Positions 20,891 to 33,401 of a stretch of DNA of 64,000 nucleotides are shown piece after piece. Position 1 is the stretch's first letter; the number at the start of each line of letters is the position of its first letter. The notes beneath the pieces are model-generated. The model did not search any database. It was not told the origin of the DNA and was given only the letters and a program-made list of their open reading frames with translations. This stretch comes from Stramonita haemastoma (Eukaryota; Mollusca; Gastropoda; Neogastropoda; Muricidae), in the NCBI GenBank assembly GCA_030674155.1, contig CM060317.1:44129165-44193164 (forward strand), read 5' to 3'. Both the position numbers and the translations under genes were made by a program.

Positions 20891-21862
20891 TAAGTGATGG
20901 TTTCTGTATTATTTGTAATGTGACTGTGATCTGTAGTCATTAGTAGTCAATGAAGCAAGCTAAAGTAAGCATGTTATGTAGATCGTGTGTACCCATTCAT
21001 GGACTATATAGTATGAGTTTTTCAGGCATTGTCTTTGAATCAAGATTTGAAGTCTGTTAAAGTTTCTTCTGCATGCAGTAGAGGCCAACTGTCCTAAACC
21101 ATACACGCATGACAATCAGGGAAAAGTGGATTTCAAATGGATGGTCTGTCACTGTAAATTTATAAATTAATTATTTCTCGAATGACTTGAGGGGTCAGGT
21201 CAGGTTTAATGCAACCCTGTTTGGAATAAGTCCCGTTCTATTTCAGAGCCAAACAGATCACACAAGTTTATCCTTCAGCTTCAGGTCATGTTGTGTGGGC
21301 AGGTGTGTGTGCCTTGTGTATAATTTGATTGAATTTGAAGCCTTGGGGTATGCCAGTTCTGCCTATAATTACATGATTTTTTATCATTTGTTTAGTTGGT
21401 CGCTTTTGTACTGACACCAATGAAAGGCATGATACTTTGGTAGGTCAGAACAGATAGGTTAAAGTTGTTTGACTGAACTACAAGGTGAAAAGGATCATGT
21501 ACATGGGCTTCTTAAGGGACTCGGTGTCTTGATCTGATTTGGGAATTGAACTGCCCCAGTGCTCAGTGATAGAGCTCTGTATTCCTCATGAAAACTGTTA
21601 TGAGAATATTCAATTGGTTGATGTTATGTATTATAATTTATATAATATGTATTATAGTATATGTTCATGTCATCCATATTACTGAACACAATGCATTTTT
21701 TCTTTTGTGGAAGATAGAGTTTTTTAACATGTATGTAACATGTATAAATTTATTATCTAGCAAAATGTATACATGTGCATGCATACATCATTCTGTTTTA
21801 AAATTGGTTTGCATGATCACGCCATCAGTTGCAAGCTTTTTATTTGTTTGGGGTTTTTTGGT
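20891..21862. other. PWWP2 intron, unassigned part
   Basis: AT-rich intron sequence with no gene, RNA or repeat copy that I can support. Confidence 0.5.
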
Positions 21863-21863
21863 A

Positions 21864-22157
21864 ACTGGCTGTAGTCTAGTGGTTAGGGCATTGGACTCGT
21901 AATCTAAAGGTTGCGGGTTTGATCCCAGCTTTTGGCTATGGCGTTGTGCCCTTGGAAAAGGCTCTTTACGGCTATTTTCTCACCCCACCCAGGTGTAAAA
22001 GGGGTACCAACTTTGTGTTGGGGGTTAACCCTGCGATAGACTGGCGTCCTATCCAGGGGGGAGTTTATGACTCTCAGTCGCTTAATGCCACAGAAACCGG
22101 GATAAGCACCGGCCTGATGAGCCTTAGGCTCAGGACAGACTTTAACTTTAACTTTTG
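21864..22157 (+). mobile_element. tRNA-derived SINE family C
   Basis: Head with A box GTCTAGTGGTTAGGGC and B box GGGTTTGATCCC, a body containing CTGGCGTCCTATCCAGGGGG and CCGGCCTGATGAGCC, and a tail of CTTTAA repeats (GACTTTAACTTTAACTTTT). It looks like a single full-length copy; I see no other copy in the window. Confidence 0.85.
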
Positions 22158-22261
22158 GTAACTGAGGAAGTCATGTGGATGAAACGAAATTCAATTTAAG
22201 GTTAAAACAGCTCATCGTTTGTTTGTTCGTTCGTTCTTTAGATTTTTATCTTTTCACAGCT

Positions 22262-22370
22262 CAGTGTGTGTGTGTGTGTGCATGCGTGCGTGCGTGCATG
22301 CATGTGTGCATGCATGCCTGCATGTGTGCTTACATTTTGTGTGTGTGTGTGTGTGTAAGTGTGTCACTCT

Positions 22371-22446
<76 letters not shown>
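22262..22446. repeat. (GT)n/(GCAT)n microsatellite cluster
   Basis: GT, GTGC/GCAT and again about 70 bp of pure GT (22378-22446). Confidence 0.95.
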
Positions 22447-22447
<1 letters not shown>

Positions 22448-22740
22448 ACTATGTGTGTCACTATGTTAATGTGTAAAATGGATCTGTCACAGTGTCAGGC
22501 CTGTAAAGCACTGTGAAAGTTTTTTTATTTCATAGTTCAAAAGGATTTTTTTCCAAAGTAAATTTAGTAATCAATAAAACTAAAAGTGGACAAATTCTTC
22601 TGTATTCTAAGCCTAACACAACAGCTTCAGGGTGCATGAAACATGTCATGGCTTAAACAGAGGTTGGTACTGTTGGTAATATTGTGGTATATATATCATG
22701 AATTTACTTATTTAGACTTAGTAAGTTATTTTAGCCAAAC

Positions 22741-23014
22741 CAGCTGCCTTGGCATAGTGGTTAGCGCCTTGGATGTTGGACTGGAAGGCTGCGGGTTTGA
22801 GTCCCATAAGAGTCATAGGGATTTTTCAGACTCCCGCCGACTCCTACCCAGAGTGAGTGTGCTGTGGGCTCAGTGGGGAGACTGAGACCACACAGTTGAG
22901 CTTCATCTACTTTACAGATCAGATGCAAATTTGAGAGTGTTGCTCATATAATCTGACCAACACTGCAGGTGTCTGTATCTCTCGGGCCTGGCTGACACCA
23001 GGATATAATGACAG
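22741..23014 (+). mobile_element. Family D tRNA-derived element, 5' part (split copy)
   Basis: Head with A box GGCATAGTGGTTAGCGCC and B box GGGTTTGAGTCCC, then GAGTGAGTGTGCTGTGGGCT and CACTGCAGGTGTCTGTATCTC. The element breaks at 23014 and resumes at 24076. The reverse-oriented copies at 31559, 35825 and 45165 give the uninterrupted order. Confidence 0.85.
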
Positions 23015-24075
23015 CAACAACATGTGTATTTTCTAAGGAAGCTTTACTCATTTTTTGTTGACAAAAAGATTCTTTCTTTGTTAAATTACAAGTCTTACAT
23101 AGAGAGCATTCTAAGTTTTGCTTTCATTTGCTGGTACAATAACCTTAGTTTTAAGAACAAGAATGGTCTTCAGAGAATTGTGAGAATCTGCTCAAAAATA
23201 ATTGGAGAAGAACAAAGAAATCTCAAGTCGTTTTGTAATCAGCAGCTTGTATGCAAAGCGACTGCCATTTTGACCAATCCCTTGCACGCTCTGTTTTCAG
23301 AATTTTATTTGTTGCCTTCAGGACATTGTTTTCAATGCCACAACAGCAAAACAAACAGAAAAAGAAATTCCTTTGTGCCAGTAGCCATCCAAGTTCTAAA
23401 CTCACAATAACATTGACTACCCACTTTTTTTTTCTTTTTTTTTCACTTCTCTGATGCACATGTACTCATAGAATAAGTATGTCACATTTTTTGCTTTATT
23501 GATTTTTTGAATTGTTTATAAATAAATTTATGTCTTCAAGCTAATGGTTTTAAAACATTGCATTTATTCATGTGTGTGTGTGTGTGAGACTGAGAGAGAG
23601 AGAGAGAGAGAGCGGGTGTGTGTGGATGGTGTGTGGGGGGAGGGGGGCGTGTTTGTGTGTATACCAACGTGTGCATGTATAATGGGCGTGTGTGTGAGTC
23701 CGAGCGTACATACATGTGTAAATAATAGTGGTTATGTCTTTTCTAGTCAATGGTTTTAATAACATTGTGTCCATATATTGGTGGTGTGTATGTGCGTGTG
23801 AGTGTTGTTGTTGTCTTCAAATTAATGTCTGTTCCCACTCAGTGATATTAGACACGTGTGAGTGTGTGTGTGGGTGGGTGTGGGTGTGTGAGTGTGTATG
23901 CGCGTGCGCCTATGAGTGTGTATTGTGATCTTTTTTATTTGAAGGTATAATGTTTTGAATATGAAATGTAGCTATCTTGTATCTTTTGATTATGATTCAT
24001 ATTAATATGCCTGTCAGTATTGTAATTGCCCTTCAGGGATGATTAAAGTGTTTTTGACTTGACTTGACTTTGACT
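23015..24075 (+). pseudogene. Rex1/Babar-like LINE 3' end inserted in the family D element
   Basis: An open stretch (23024-23410) encodes the C-terminal domain of Rex1/Babar-type LINE proteins: YIESILSFAFICWYNNLSFK, KNGLQRIVRICSKIIGE, YLLPSGHCF and SFVPVAIQVLN followed by a stop. A 3' UTR with GT and GA repeats follows, ending in GACTTGACTTGACTTTGACT tail repeats. TGACAG at 23009-23014 and 24076-24081 is a likely 6-bp target duplication. Severely 5'-truncated: no endonuclease or RT core. Confidence 0.85.
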
Positions 24076-24685
24076 TGACAGTGACTGAGTAAGAGTAGAG
24101 TACAACCCTGTCAAGTAGTCTCAAAGCAGATGCACTTCCACAGCAACATCATTACATCATCCCCATCACCATTGATCATCATGCAATAATAAAAATTGCC
24201 TCTGATTCGGTGGCTCCTGTTGCTCTGGTCTCATGGTGACCTCAGATTCAGTTTCCCCATATATACTTCTGTGCCTGTGGTGAGTTTGTGTCAAAGCCTT
24301 TGGGGTTTGAGGTCCGTGGGGAGATGGTTGTTAGAGGGACATTGTGGTGGTCGCCACCTCAGGTGGGTGACTCACTCAGTCTGGCTCCACGACTGAGTTA
24401 ATACTGTCGTTAGTAGGGGGCTTAGTAGGTGGTGTCCTGCGTATGTTAGATCAGAACAGGCAGCACTGAACACCACCAGAGTGACTCAGCAGAAGTGCAG
24501 GGCCCTCTGGCTGGTGGCCCCATGGCAGCCTAATATTGATGAGCTCTCTGTGGACTGCAGATCCCAAGGATGAGACACAACAAATCAGAGTATGGCTGTG
24601 GCAGGGAGATTGAAATGAGCGGCTTGGGAACAGCAGTACAGGGATGTCACAGTAGATGAGGCAGCAAAAAAACCCACAAAACCCT
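24076..24685 (+). mobile_element. Family D tRNA-derived element, 3' part (split copy)
   Basis: Resumes with AGAGTACAACCCTGTC, then GGTCTCATGGTGACCTC, GGTGGTCGCCACCTCAGGTG, CCCCATGGCAGCCTAATATT and ends near GATGAGGCAGCAAAAAAACC. The order is co-linear with the reverse-oriented copy at 35825-36675. Confidence 0.85.
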
Positions 24686-24955
24686 GAAACAAAAGTTATT
24701 TTAGTCTGCACAGATCTGTCCAGACAGCCAGATGGAAGTTTCCCAGTGTCAAATCAGTGGATTGTTGAAGTATTACTATGATGGTCCATGCTGAAGTTTG
24801 TTGTTAAATTGAACATGGCATGTAGTTTAGGGACAGATTTTAAGATTTTATCAGACTGTGTACTCTACAGTTGTTTCTATATTTACACATGTGTTAAAAA
24901 CATAATCGATTGAAATAATTATTGCTAATGATATTAGAATTATTTTGTTTTCCAG

Positions 24956-27900
24956 ACGCTTGCCAGCAGGTCTGTGCTTCAACTCTGACAGCAGTGGCTC
25001 CAAACCTGAGGGAGATAATGTCAACAGTAGTGGCGCTGATGGGTCGGATCCTACCCAACCCAAAGAAGTCAGGGGAGTGACGCTGGACTGCAGATACTCC
25101 TATAACAACGATCCAGCAAAGTACAACGAACAGCCTCTGCCAGCCACTTCAGCCATCAGTATCAGGCCTGCTCGAGGGAAGCAAGTGCGTAATATTCGGC
25201 TTCGCCCACGTCAGACACTGTGCTCAAAGTGTAAAGCAGCCATTCATGATAGCAAGTCCAAGTCTCCCAATAAAATCCCTAAAGCTGAGGGCCAAGAACA
25301 AGAAACCCATCCCCATAATACCCGCTACAGAGCTGCTTTGTCCAGCAAACCTAATGATACACCAAATACACCCCCTGGACCAACATTGCGATCTGGCTCA
25401 AGGAATAAACGGTCAGAATCAACACCCAAAGTTCTGTTGGAGAATATACGACCAAAGCGTGAAGTGAAGCCAACAGCAAAGAAAAGAGAAGCTGATGCAG
25501 CAGCACAAAGGGGCAGGCTAGCAGATGCATCTTCAAAGAAAAACAATGTGTTCGAAGACCGAACAGGTGATAATGTAAGTGCTGGGAAACAAGATTTGAA
25601 CAAACTCTCAGAAGGACTGAACAGTGATAAGAAAGATGATGAGAATTCACGTGTCATGTTGGAGCGGTCTATCAGCGTTGACAACCCTACTGCATTGGGT
25701 CAATACAACAAGCAGCCTGTCGTTAGGCTGGACAAGTCCGCAGTCAACAACATGAATATTCGTACAGATCTGAAAGAAGAAAAGCAAGAAAAAGCACCCA
25801 CAATCTCCATTGTGAACATTAGGTCTACCCCGGCCATCAAGATCTCTTATGGTGCTGGTGACCGCGATGTGCTGAAGATCCCACCCCGTCTGCCAGGCGC
25901 TGATATGAAGAGTCCTGATGACCACAGCACAGCTGATGAGTCTTCTGCTGCTGTCACTCCTCCGCGCCCTCCCTCTCCACCCCAGAAAAAGACCAAGAAG
26001 GCTTCACGACGCACTAGAGACAAACAAAAACAGAGATATCGCATCATCAATGATGGTGAGGCAGCCTCGGAAGTTCATGCTCCTGGGATAAAGATAGCAG
26101 GCTACCACAGAAAGCACAAGAGAAAACACAAGCACCGCCATGCCAGTAGTGAAGATGAAAATTTCAATTCAGAAGTGGATATACCACCACCTGCAAAACT
26201 GCCAGCAATCATCACCAAGTTTTCTGTAGTTCCCTCTGTGAATGACTTGAACGGCAATGAGAAAAAGGGTGACACTGAGGTGTTAAAAGATAGCAGCAAT
26301 GAAACACCAACCCACCAAGAGGAGTTTGTCGATTCTGACTCTGTGAGTCAGGTTAGAAAAAATGAAACAAGTGTTGAATTTAAGTTTGATGATGATCCTT
26401 TGAAATTGAAGAGTGAACATGTAGACTCTGCTACGCATGATAGTAAGTCAGAACCTCAGTCCCCAGGCCAAGTGACACAAAGGGTTGATTTGTTAGATCA
26501 GTCTGAAACCACTGCGAGTGAGAGTTTGCCTGCCAAACTGGAGGCGAAGCCGTTTGAGATGTGGGGATCACCGGTTGGGACTCCAGCCTTTGAAACAGAA
26601 GGGTCCCCCACACACATTGAAGCTCCGCCATTCCAGACTGACGACTCTCAAGACGGGCTGATTGTAGGGCCTCTTAGAATGGGCATCTCTCCTACCAGGG
26701 ATGAAAACGTGTCCTCTTTTGATAGCGTGCCAACAACTCCAGCCCATTTGTCTGAGGAGAAAGAAGACCTGGAGCTTGTAGAAGAGGAAGAAGAAAAGAA
26801 GGATCCTGTTCCTTATGGAGTGGGTATGTTTGAAGACCTGACTCCTGATGAAGATGAAGATGACCACGATGATAACAATGTTAGCCAGCCACTGTATGAC
26901 TTTCCAAAAAAAGCAGGCCTGTCCATGTATGCAGGGTGGACGAACGATGGTCTGTCTTCTAGCCCCCATGTGTCAGGCTACTTGTCCAAAAAGTCGGATG
27001 ACCCATCCTCCCTGTACCCCAACCAGACAGGTGTTTATCAGAATGGTCCCAGCTCCTTCTTTAGTCCTGGTCCCTCCTCCCTCTACTCAGTCAATTCCAC
27101 CTCCAGCTTTCCCAGTAGTCCTGCTCCCCGAATCCAGAACAGCCCAACGCCCATCATTCAGAGGAGCCCTATGCCCATCTTCAATTACAGTGCTTCTCGC
27201 TATCAGAGTAGTCCAAACCGTCGCTTTGGCAGCAGTCCCTCTCGTCGTTTTCACTCCATGGGAGACAGTGGGTCAAATCGCCAGCAGTCTGTTATAACAG
27301 GGAACTTAAGTCACTCCAGATATCAGGGCCATGATTCAGACAGGTTTCAGGCACCCAGAGAAAGCCTGTCCAATGCCTCTAGTGGGTATCATGCCCAGAA
27401 CCCAAGTCACAATGACAGTGAGGTTTCACACTCGACTTCAGCAAATAGATATCCTTCCAAATTTGATTCTCAGGCTGCATTCAGGTACCAGCCCCCCTGT
27501 GAAAAAGGCAGTGTGTCCAGGTATCCCCCCTCCCAAAGTCAAGGAGGAAATGCTGCAGGTTCCAGGTTGTCAACTGAAGAAAGCAGTTTATCCACCTCTA
27601 AGTCTCAAGAGACTGGGGAGAGTGGTTCTGTTCGGTATGTGTGGTCATCAGGGGAGTCTGGTTCCTTACCCAGGTTTGCTATTCCTAGTAATGGCAGTTC
27701 TTCAGTCCCTCAGTACCAAGGCCAAGGAAGTGCCATGGCACTGCCTGGATACTCCACTCACCCAGTGGATGGCAGCTTACCCCCCCAGTACCCCTCTTTA
27801 GGCAGCTCAGAGGTCCGCTTTCAGCCTCACACGGAGTCTCATTACAAAGCTCATACTTCTGCAAACTTGGTGTCCCCTCTCTCATTGCAGAAAAACAGTA

Positions 27901-28820
27901 GAGGTGTGTCAAGTTTGGGGTCTAATTCGGTGTATGCAGATGAGAAAGAGAGAAAAAGCGTGTTGTCTGCTCCCCATTATGAAACGGTTGATGCTTCAGC
28001 TTTGTTTATGACACATAGTCATGTTCAACCCCCTGTTTCTTCAAGTGAGAATGTTTCTGTGCCACGATTCCTTAACAAGCCTCTTTCATCTGTAGCGTCC
28101 CAGAATCCTGTGGCCAGGATGGCGAGCACGGACTCGACAAAGGCCATGGGGGTGTTTTCTGGTTCTCCTGACTCGAATGCCCCTGTGGCCATGTATCACC
28201 AGAACACTAAAGTGTTGTCTGGTACGGGTAGTGGAGCTCAGGGTGTGTTGATGATGGGTCAGGAGCAGAGTGGCAGCAGCAGCAGCAGCATCCCCCGCCA
28301 CCCCTCCTCCTCCTCCAGTCTCTCCCAAGGCAACCTCAGTGTTGGCATCAGTGATTCAGAGGACGACTCAGACAATGCTGTGCCAGGCTTTGTGCCAACA
28401 TCAGGTGTGTTAAATTCTAGCTCAGACCTTTCACATGTGCCGATCATGAAACATCAGTCTCAGAATATGGTGAACTGCTGTGTGACTGAAGATGGACACG
28501 AAATTCGGGTGGGGCACGTCCACTGGGGAAAGGTGTCAACCTTCCCATGGTGGCCGTGTCGTGTGGTGCACATTAAACAGACACCTTGGGATCACCGTGA
28601 ACAGCCACACATCATCACCTGTCATGTGTCCTGGTATGGATCCAAGACAGTGTCAGACCTTCATCCTTCAGACCTGCGGCCATTTCGAGAAGAGTTCTCC
28701 AAGTGGCACATAAAGACCAAGCGAGGGCCGTACCAGGTGGCTGTACAACAGGCCTTGATAGCCACAGACAGTACAACATCAGCACAGCAATCCTTTAACC
28801 TGCAGGAACTGGTGTCTTAG
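24956..28820 (+). CDS. PWWP2A: PWWP2A/B homologue, exon 2 (terminal coding exon)
   Basis: Begins after the acceptor TTTTCCAG in phase 2 and continues exon 1; the whole protein would be about 1337 residues, against roughly 600-750 for vertebrate PWWP2A/B. Residues about 130-145 (IRLRPRQTLCSKCKAAI) match the conserved PWWP2 LRPRQ-Cys-x2-Cys motif. A long, low-complexity middle follows, rich in Ser, Pro, Lys and Glu, with a Lys/His/Arg cluster (RKHKRKHKHRH), an acidic run and repeated Ser-Pro sites. The PWWP domain is at about 1229-1320: RVGHVHWGKVSTFPWWPCRV, then VSWYGSKTVSDL and LRPFREEFSKW. PWWP2 proteins read H3K36-methylated, H2A.Z-containing chromatin in the nucleus and bring in NuRD/HDAC partners; that role is inferred from the family. 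The stop is TAG at 28818-28820. Confidence 0.93.
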
Positions 28821-28849
28821 GGCCTCAACCAGGATAGATGTGTGTGTGT

Positions 28850-28911
<62 letters not shown>

Positions 28912-31550
28912 TATGTGTTACTGTGTATGTGAAAGCATCAGATAGTGGACAGTATGAGAGTTTATTTTTGTGTGTTATGAAATAATTTAAATTGGTGTTT
29001 TGCTTGTCATTGAATTTGGTGTAAGATATACAATTATGTGTTTGGTATGCATGCCTATGCCATTATTTAATTTTCAGGTATCAATCCTGTATGGTTTTAA
29101 CGAAACAAAATTCTTGTGTGAAACAGAATCAAGAAGTAAACTGGTCAGATTATAGCAACCTGCCTCTTTCATCATGTCCACTCCTTTAGATAAGTGAGTA
29201 ATTTTTATATTTCTTTTTTCATTGTTTTAACCAAAAATAAAAGAAAGCCTTTTTTTAAGTATTAGTAAAATAACTTGTCATAAAAACACCAGAAAAAATG
29301 TTTTGGGGCCGTCAATTTAATGTCATACAAACTATTTAGTACTCTTTTAACTTTAAGGGACTTAAGACATCTTGCAAAAGAATCCAGTCTCACCCAGAAC
29401 AAGCATTTGTATTGTTTTGTATTGTTTTTTTTGTATTGTGTACTTCTTGTGGTAACAGCCGATTTCTCTGCATGAAACTCAAACTGCTCTCCACAGGGAA
29501 AGCCCGGCACCTCAAGAGCAGCGCTACTTTTCCTGTCAGCTTTCAATGTTTTGGTTTCCCGGGGAAAGTGGCTTTTTTGTACAGAATTTTTGCCAGAAGC
29601 AGCTCTCATGTTGCTGTGGATTCTTTTATGCACACTGAGTGCATTTTCAGGACCTTGGTATATAAATCATCTCATCAGAAAGACTGTGCTGTTAAGGTCG
29701 TTTTATTATTCTTTTTTTTTTTTCTCACTGTCACTACACCATATTGTGTAGTGAAATTGTGAGAGTGGTTTGTGGAATAAGTATCAGTGTCAGGATCCAT
29801 GTGTACTGCATCTGATGTTGACTGGTGGTGTTGGGGGTCACTGTTGCTGCAGCAGCGGTAGCAAACAGATGATTGCAGAAGGCAGATGTGCCAGCCTGCT
29901 GCTGCTGCTGCTGTATACATAGGAGCTTCCTGCTTTGTGCTTTTGTCTCCAACTGCTATGTCCATATCAGCACATTTGCTCTCCCCCGCCTCCCCCTCCT
30001 TTTTTTTCTGTTGACAGCAGAGTGAGGAAACATCTCATCTCCCAGCTGGTAAAGATGGCAACAGCAAAGTGCAATCAGAGCAGTGGAAACTGATGACTAG
30101 TGCCAATGAACAGGCATGAATGTTACACTGTAAACATTATTGTGAATGTATGCATGAAGACATAAATACAGGCCCCTGACCCAAACAAACAGTGCTGACC
30201 ATGGTCCACAGTGGTGTCTCTAGGTTATTACAGCACACATTATCTATCATGTTGACAAGCTGCATGGAGATTATTCCATCACCATTTTGTTTTAAATATT
30301 GGTTTTTATTATTTTTGTTTTTTCACTTTTATGCATAGCAAAGCCTTCTCCAAAAAGAAAAAGTTGATTTGACAAATTTTCAGCATAGTCGGGAACAAAC
30401 AAAAAAGTAGAAGTTAGAGGATGGGGGTGGGGGGTTGTAGATGTTTGTTTTTCCTGTTTATTTGCCCCGCACTTGTGTAAATCAAGAGAACAGAATTTGA
30501 AGCAGTTTGGCACACTCATTTTGTATTTTATGTAGACACTTATGTCTTCAGTACAACTCGCAAGGTAACCTGATAAATTGAGTTACTGCATTATTCTTTA
30601 GCGCTGAAGACACAAGACATGATAGTGAAGTGACCAGTCTAGATCAGATCAGCTCTACTAGAAAATCAAATCGGTATCTGAGTGATTGTTTTAAGACTGT
30701 TAAGATATTTTCTATAAATATATGGCAAGTTGCACTTTAGCTAGCACCAGTAAATCAATTTATTTAACTGTGTTATGAAGGAAAAGTGAAAACAGGTATG
30801 TTTATAAATCAGATTGCAAGTGATGTTTTAATGGTATTTGAAGTTACTTTTGAAGAATGTTATTGAACTGCATCATAATAAACCATGATAAAGGTAACTC
30901 GCCTTCCACTCGTTTCAGTTTTCTTCAGGAAATATTACAACCTGCAGAAGTCTGTACTGTCTTTGTGTATGTTATGATAAGTCAAATAATGATTGTTTAT
31001 TACCATATGCAACAAACTCACATAGCAGATACTTGACAACTGCCTAAGCCTTTTGGCTGCTGATGCCAAAGGTGCATGCTGGGTAGTTCCATGTTTGCAC
31101 AGAGTGAGAGAGTTTAAATACTTGTGGCAACTCAGGAGATAGTCTTTCTTCACATGTTAGTCATTTATGAGAAAAGATTTTTTTTTCAACAGTTTTTCTT
31201 CATGTGTGTGTTAGATTTTTTCCAACAATTTTTCTTCAAACGTTTAGTAACATATATTTCTTTTCAACAGTTTTTCTTCGACCATTAGATAGACTGGTGT
31301 TAGTTAAAATAGATTCGGTTGGGTTTTTTGTTTCAATGTGATAAAGGGTTTTTAGCTGTTTTCTCTTCTCTGAACCTGTGTCTGCAAGTTTGTGTTGAAG
31401 TTTTCGTCTTCTGGTTTTAGGTTAAAGCCCCCTTTATCATGACTTGACTGTCTGGAACAGGATTGTTTCCTCCTGTGTTCATTTGAACCTTGATTCTGAC
31501 ACTACATGTCATCTAAGATAGCTCAGTTTTTCTTCCTCCTGCTAAACTTC
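28821..31550 (+). other. Probable PWWP2 3' UTR and downstream sequence
   Basis: T-rich sequence after the stop, with a GT repeat at 28843-28912. Poly(A)-signal candidates AATAAA are at 29236-29241 and 30877-30882. I see no further coding sequence. A repeat-like block at 29450-29600 resembles 37015-37090. Where the transcript ends cannot be decided from sequence alone. Confidence 0.5.
29450..29530 (+). repeat. Dispersed repeat copy (GATTTCTCTGC motif)
   Basis: Shares an ordered set of words with 37015-37090: CAGCxGATTTCTCTGC, TGAAAxTC, GCTCTCC, GGGxxAGC. The similarity is clear but diverged. Probably an old SINE domain or LINE tail; I cannot assign the family. Confidence 0.55.
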
Positions 31551-31558
31551 TGTTTATT

Positions 31559-32125
31559 GTGGCCCCAGAGTGACCCAGCAACAGTGCAGGGTCTTTTTTT
31601 TTTTTTTTTTGCTGCCTCATCTTCTGCATTGTCCCCGTGCTGCTGTTCCCACACCGCTTTGACACGAACTCACCACAGGCACAGAAGTGTATGGGGAAAT
31701 CGAATCAGAGGTCACCATGAGACCAGAGCAATGGGGGCTACTGAATCAAAGGCAGTTTTCATCATTGCATGACGATCAATGGTGATGAGGATGATGTAGT
31801 GATGCTGCTATGGAAGTGCATGTACTTTGAGATTGCTGGACAGGGTTGTACTTTACATTTACTATCATGATATATCCTGGCATCAACTGGGCCCAAGAGA
31901 TACAGACACCTGCAGTGTTGGTCAGGTAATTTGAGCAACACTCTCAAATTCACATCCATAAAGAGGATGGAGCTCGACTGTGTGGTCCCAGTCTTCCCAT
32001 TGAGCCCACAGCACACTCTCTCTGGGTAGAAAAATCCCCACGACTCTTATGGGAATCAAACCTGCAACTTTCCAGTCCAAAATCCAAGGCGCTAACCACT
32101 GGGCCATGGCGGCTGGCACGCACAG
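31559..32125 (-). mobile_element. Family D tRNA-derived element, internally deleted copy
   Basis: Reverse-oriented. The tRNA-like head is at the right (GTTTGATTCCCATAAGAG complement near 32040-32080, A box near 32105). The body continues leftward through CAGGTGTCTGTATCTC, and the far end near 31600 is CTGCCTCATCTTCTGCAT. About 200 bp present in the 36-kb copy, including the GGTGGTCGCC block, are missing, and the order near 31560-31640 is disturbed. Confidence 0.8.
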
Positions 32126-32348
32126 GGTCTTTTGCGATGGGTGATTTCACATGGGTAGCTGTCTGTTGATTTTTACTGTGAACTTGAATGTGGCTGTGTG
32201 AGAGAGATAGGATTGGGAGAAGTGGCAGCATCAGTTGTCACATAAAGAAGGCAGCAGCAGTAAATGGGGAAGGGGTTTTGAAAAGGAAATGTTACTGTTT
32301 GTTTTCGAAAGAAGAAAGGCAGAAATGAATGTGACTGATGCTATGTGT

Positions 32349-32458
32349 CCACATTTGTGTGTTAATGAAGAAGGTCATTGCAACTTTTTCCACATTTGTG
32401 TGTTGATGAAGAAGGTCATTGCAACATTTTCCACATTTGTGTGTTGATGAAGGTAATA
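32349..32458. repeat. 41-bp tandem repeat
   Basis: About 2.6 copies of a 41-bp unit starting CCACATTTGTGTGTTGATGA and containing AAGGTCATTGCAAC. Copies differ by one or two bases. Confidence 0.9.
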
Positions 32459-32459
32459 C

Positions 32460-33400
32460 TTTAACCATGAACATAAACTTAGCAGTTGCATTTTTGTGAA
32501 GAATCAGCATGATTCCTTATAGAAAGCACTGATGACAAATCAGCTGTTAAGTAACCATGAATATATATCAGTGTTCAAATAACTGCAGATGGAAGTAAAT
32601 GCAGAAAGGGGTCTTGTCAAGAGCTGTGGTAGCTCTAGGTGACTTGTCTCTGGCACTTTTATAGACATGGCCCTATATCCCTACCTCATGTGCCATTAGT
32701 AGTGTCCAAAAAAATCTATGAAGGTTTTTTTTTTCATTTCAAAACTTGACATCAGGGCTGAGTTTTTTCCCCATAGACATTTTTGTCAGGATAAAAATTT
32801 CATTGACTACCCTAATCCCTTCCCTGCCACAGTTTATTGATCAACTATTTGGTTTTTTTCCATGTGCTGGGGCAAACTTAGGCTGTTCTTCTGGTGGGTA
32901 GGGTTTTTTTGTTGTATGTGTGGTTTTTTTTTGTTTTTTGGTTTTTTTTGTGTGTGTGGGTTTGTTTTTTTTTTGGGGGGGGGTGTTGGTAGATACTACT
33001 TATTTGTTCTTATGATATTCTCAGATTTTTTGGCATGGTTTCTTCTCATACTCTTAGATATTATGAAATTTTGATTAAAAACAACAAAACATTTAGTTGA
33101 TTTTGTTCATCTTGAGTGTTGCACATGCCCGAATTTGGATGAATTCCATGACCTTTGTTCTTTTACAGGCAGAGAGGCCTCAGAAAAACACTTTGAAGGT
33201 TATTTCGAGCGAGGAAGGGATTAACTCTTTTTACAGTACCTAGTAAATATCTAGTTTTGTGTGTTCTGGTCTGTCTTTGTTCTTTGTGAACTCAGAAAGT
33301 CTGAATTTTTATGGGTTTCTAGGAACAGCAAGATCCATTCTATCTATCCTTTTGTGTGTTTTTCAATTTTTTATTACTGCATTGTATATTTACAATGCAG
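32460..33400. other. Non-coding T-rich stretch
   Basis: Homopolymer-rich (T and G runs near 32860-32990). No gene or repeat copy is recognised. Confidence 0.45.
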
Positions 33401-33401
33401 C

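Noticed and set aside
24945..24955. A start codon for the large PWWP2 frame at 24945
   Set aside because: The codon there is TTG and the bases up to 24955 are the intron's acceptor (TTTTCCAG); the phase joins perfectly with exon 1.
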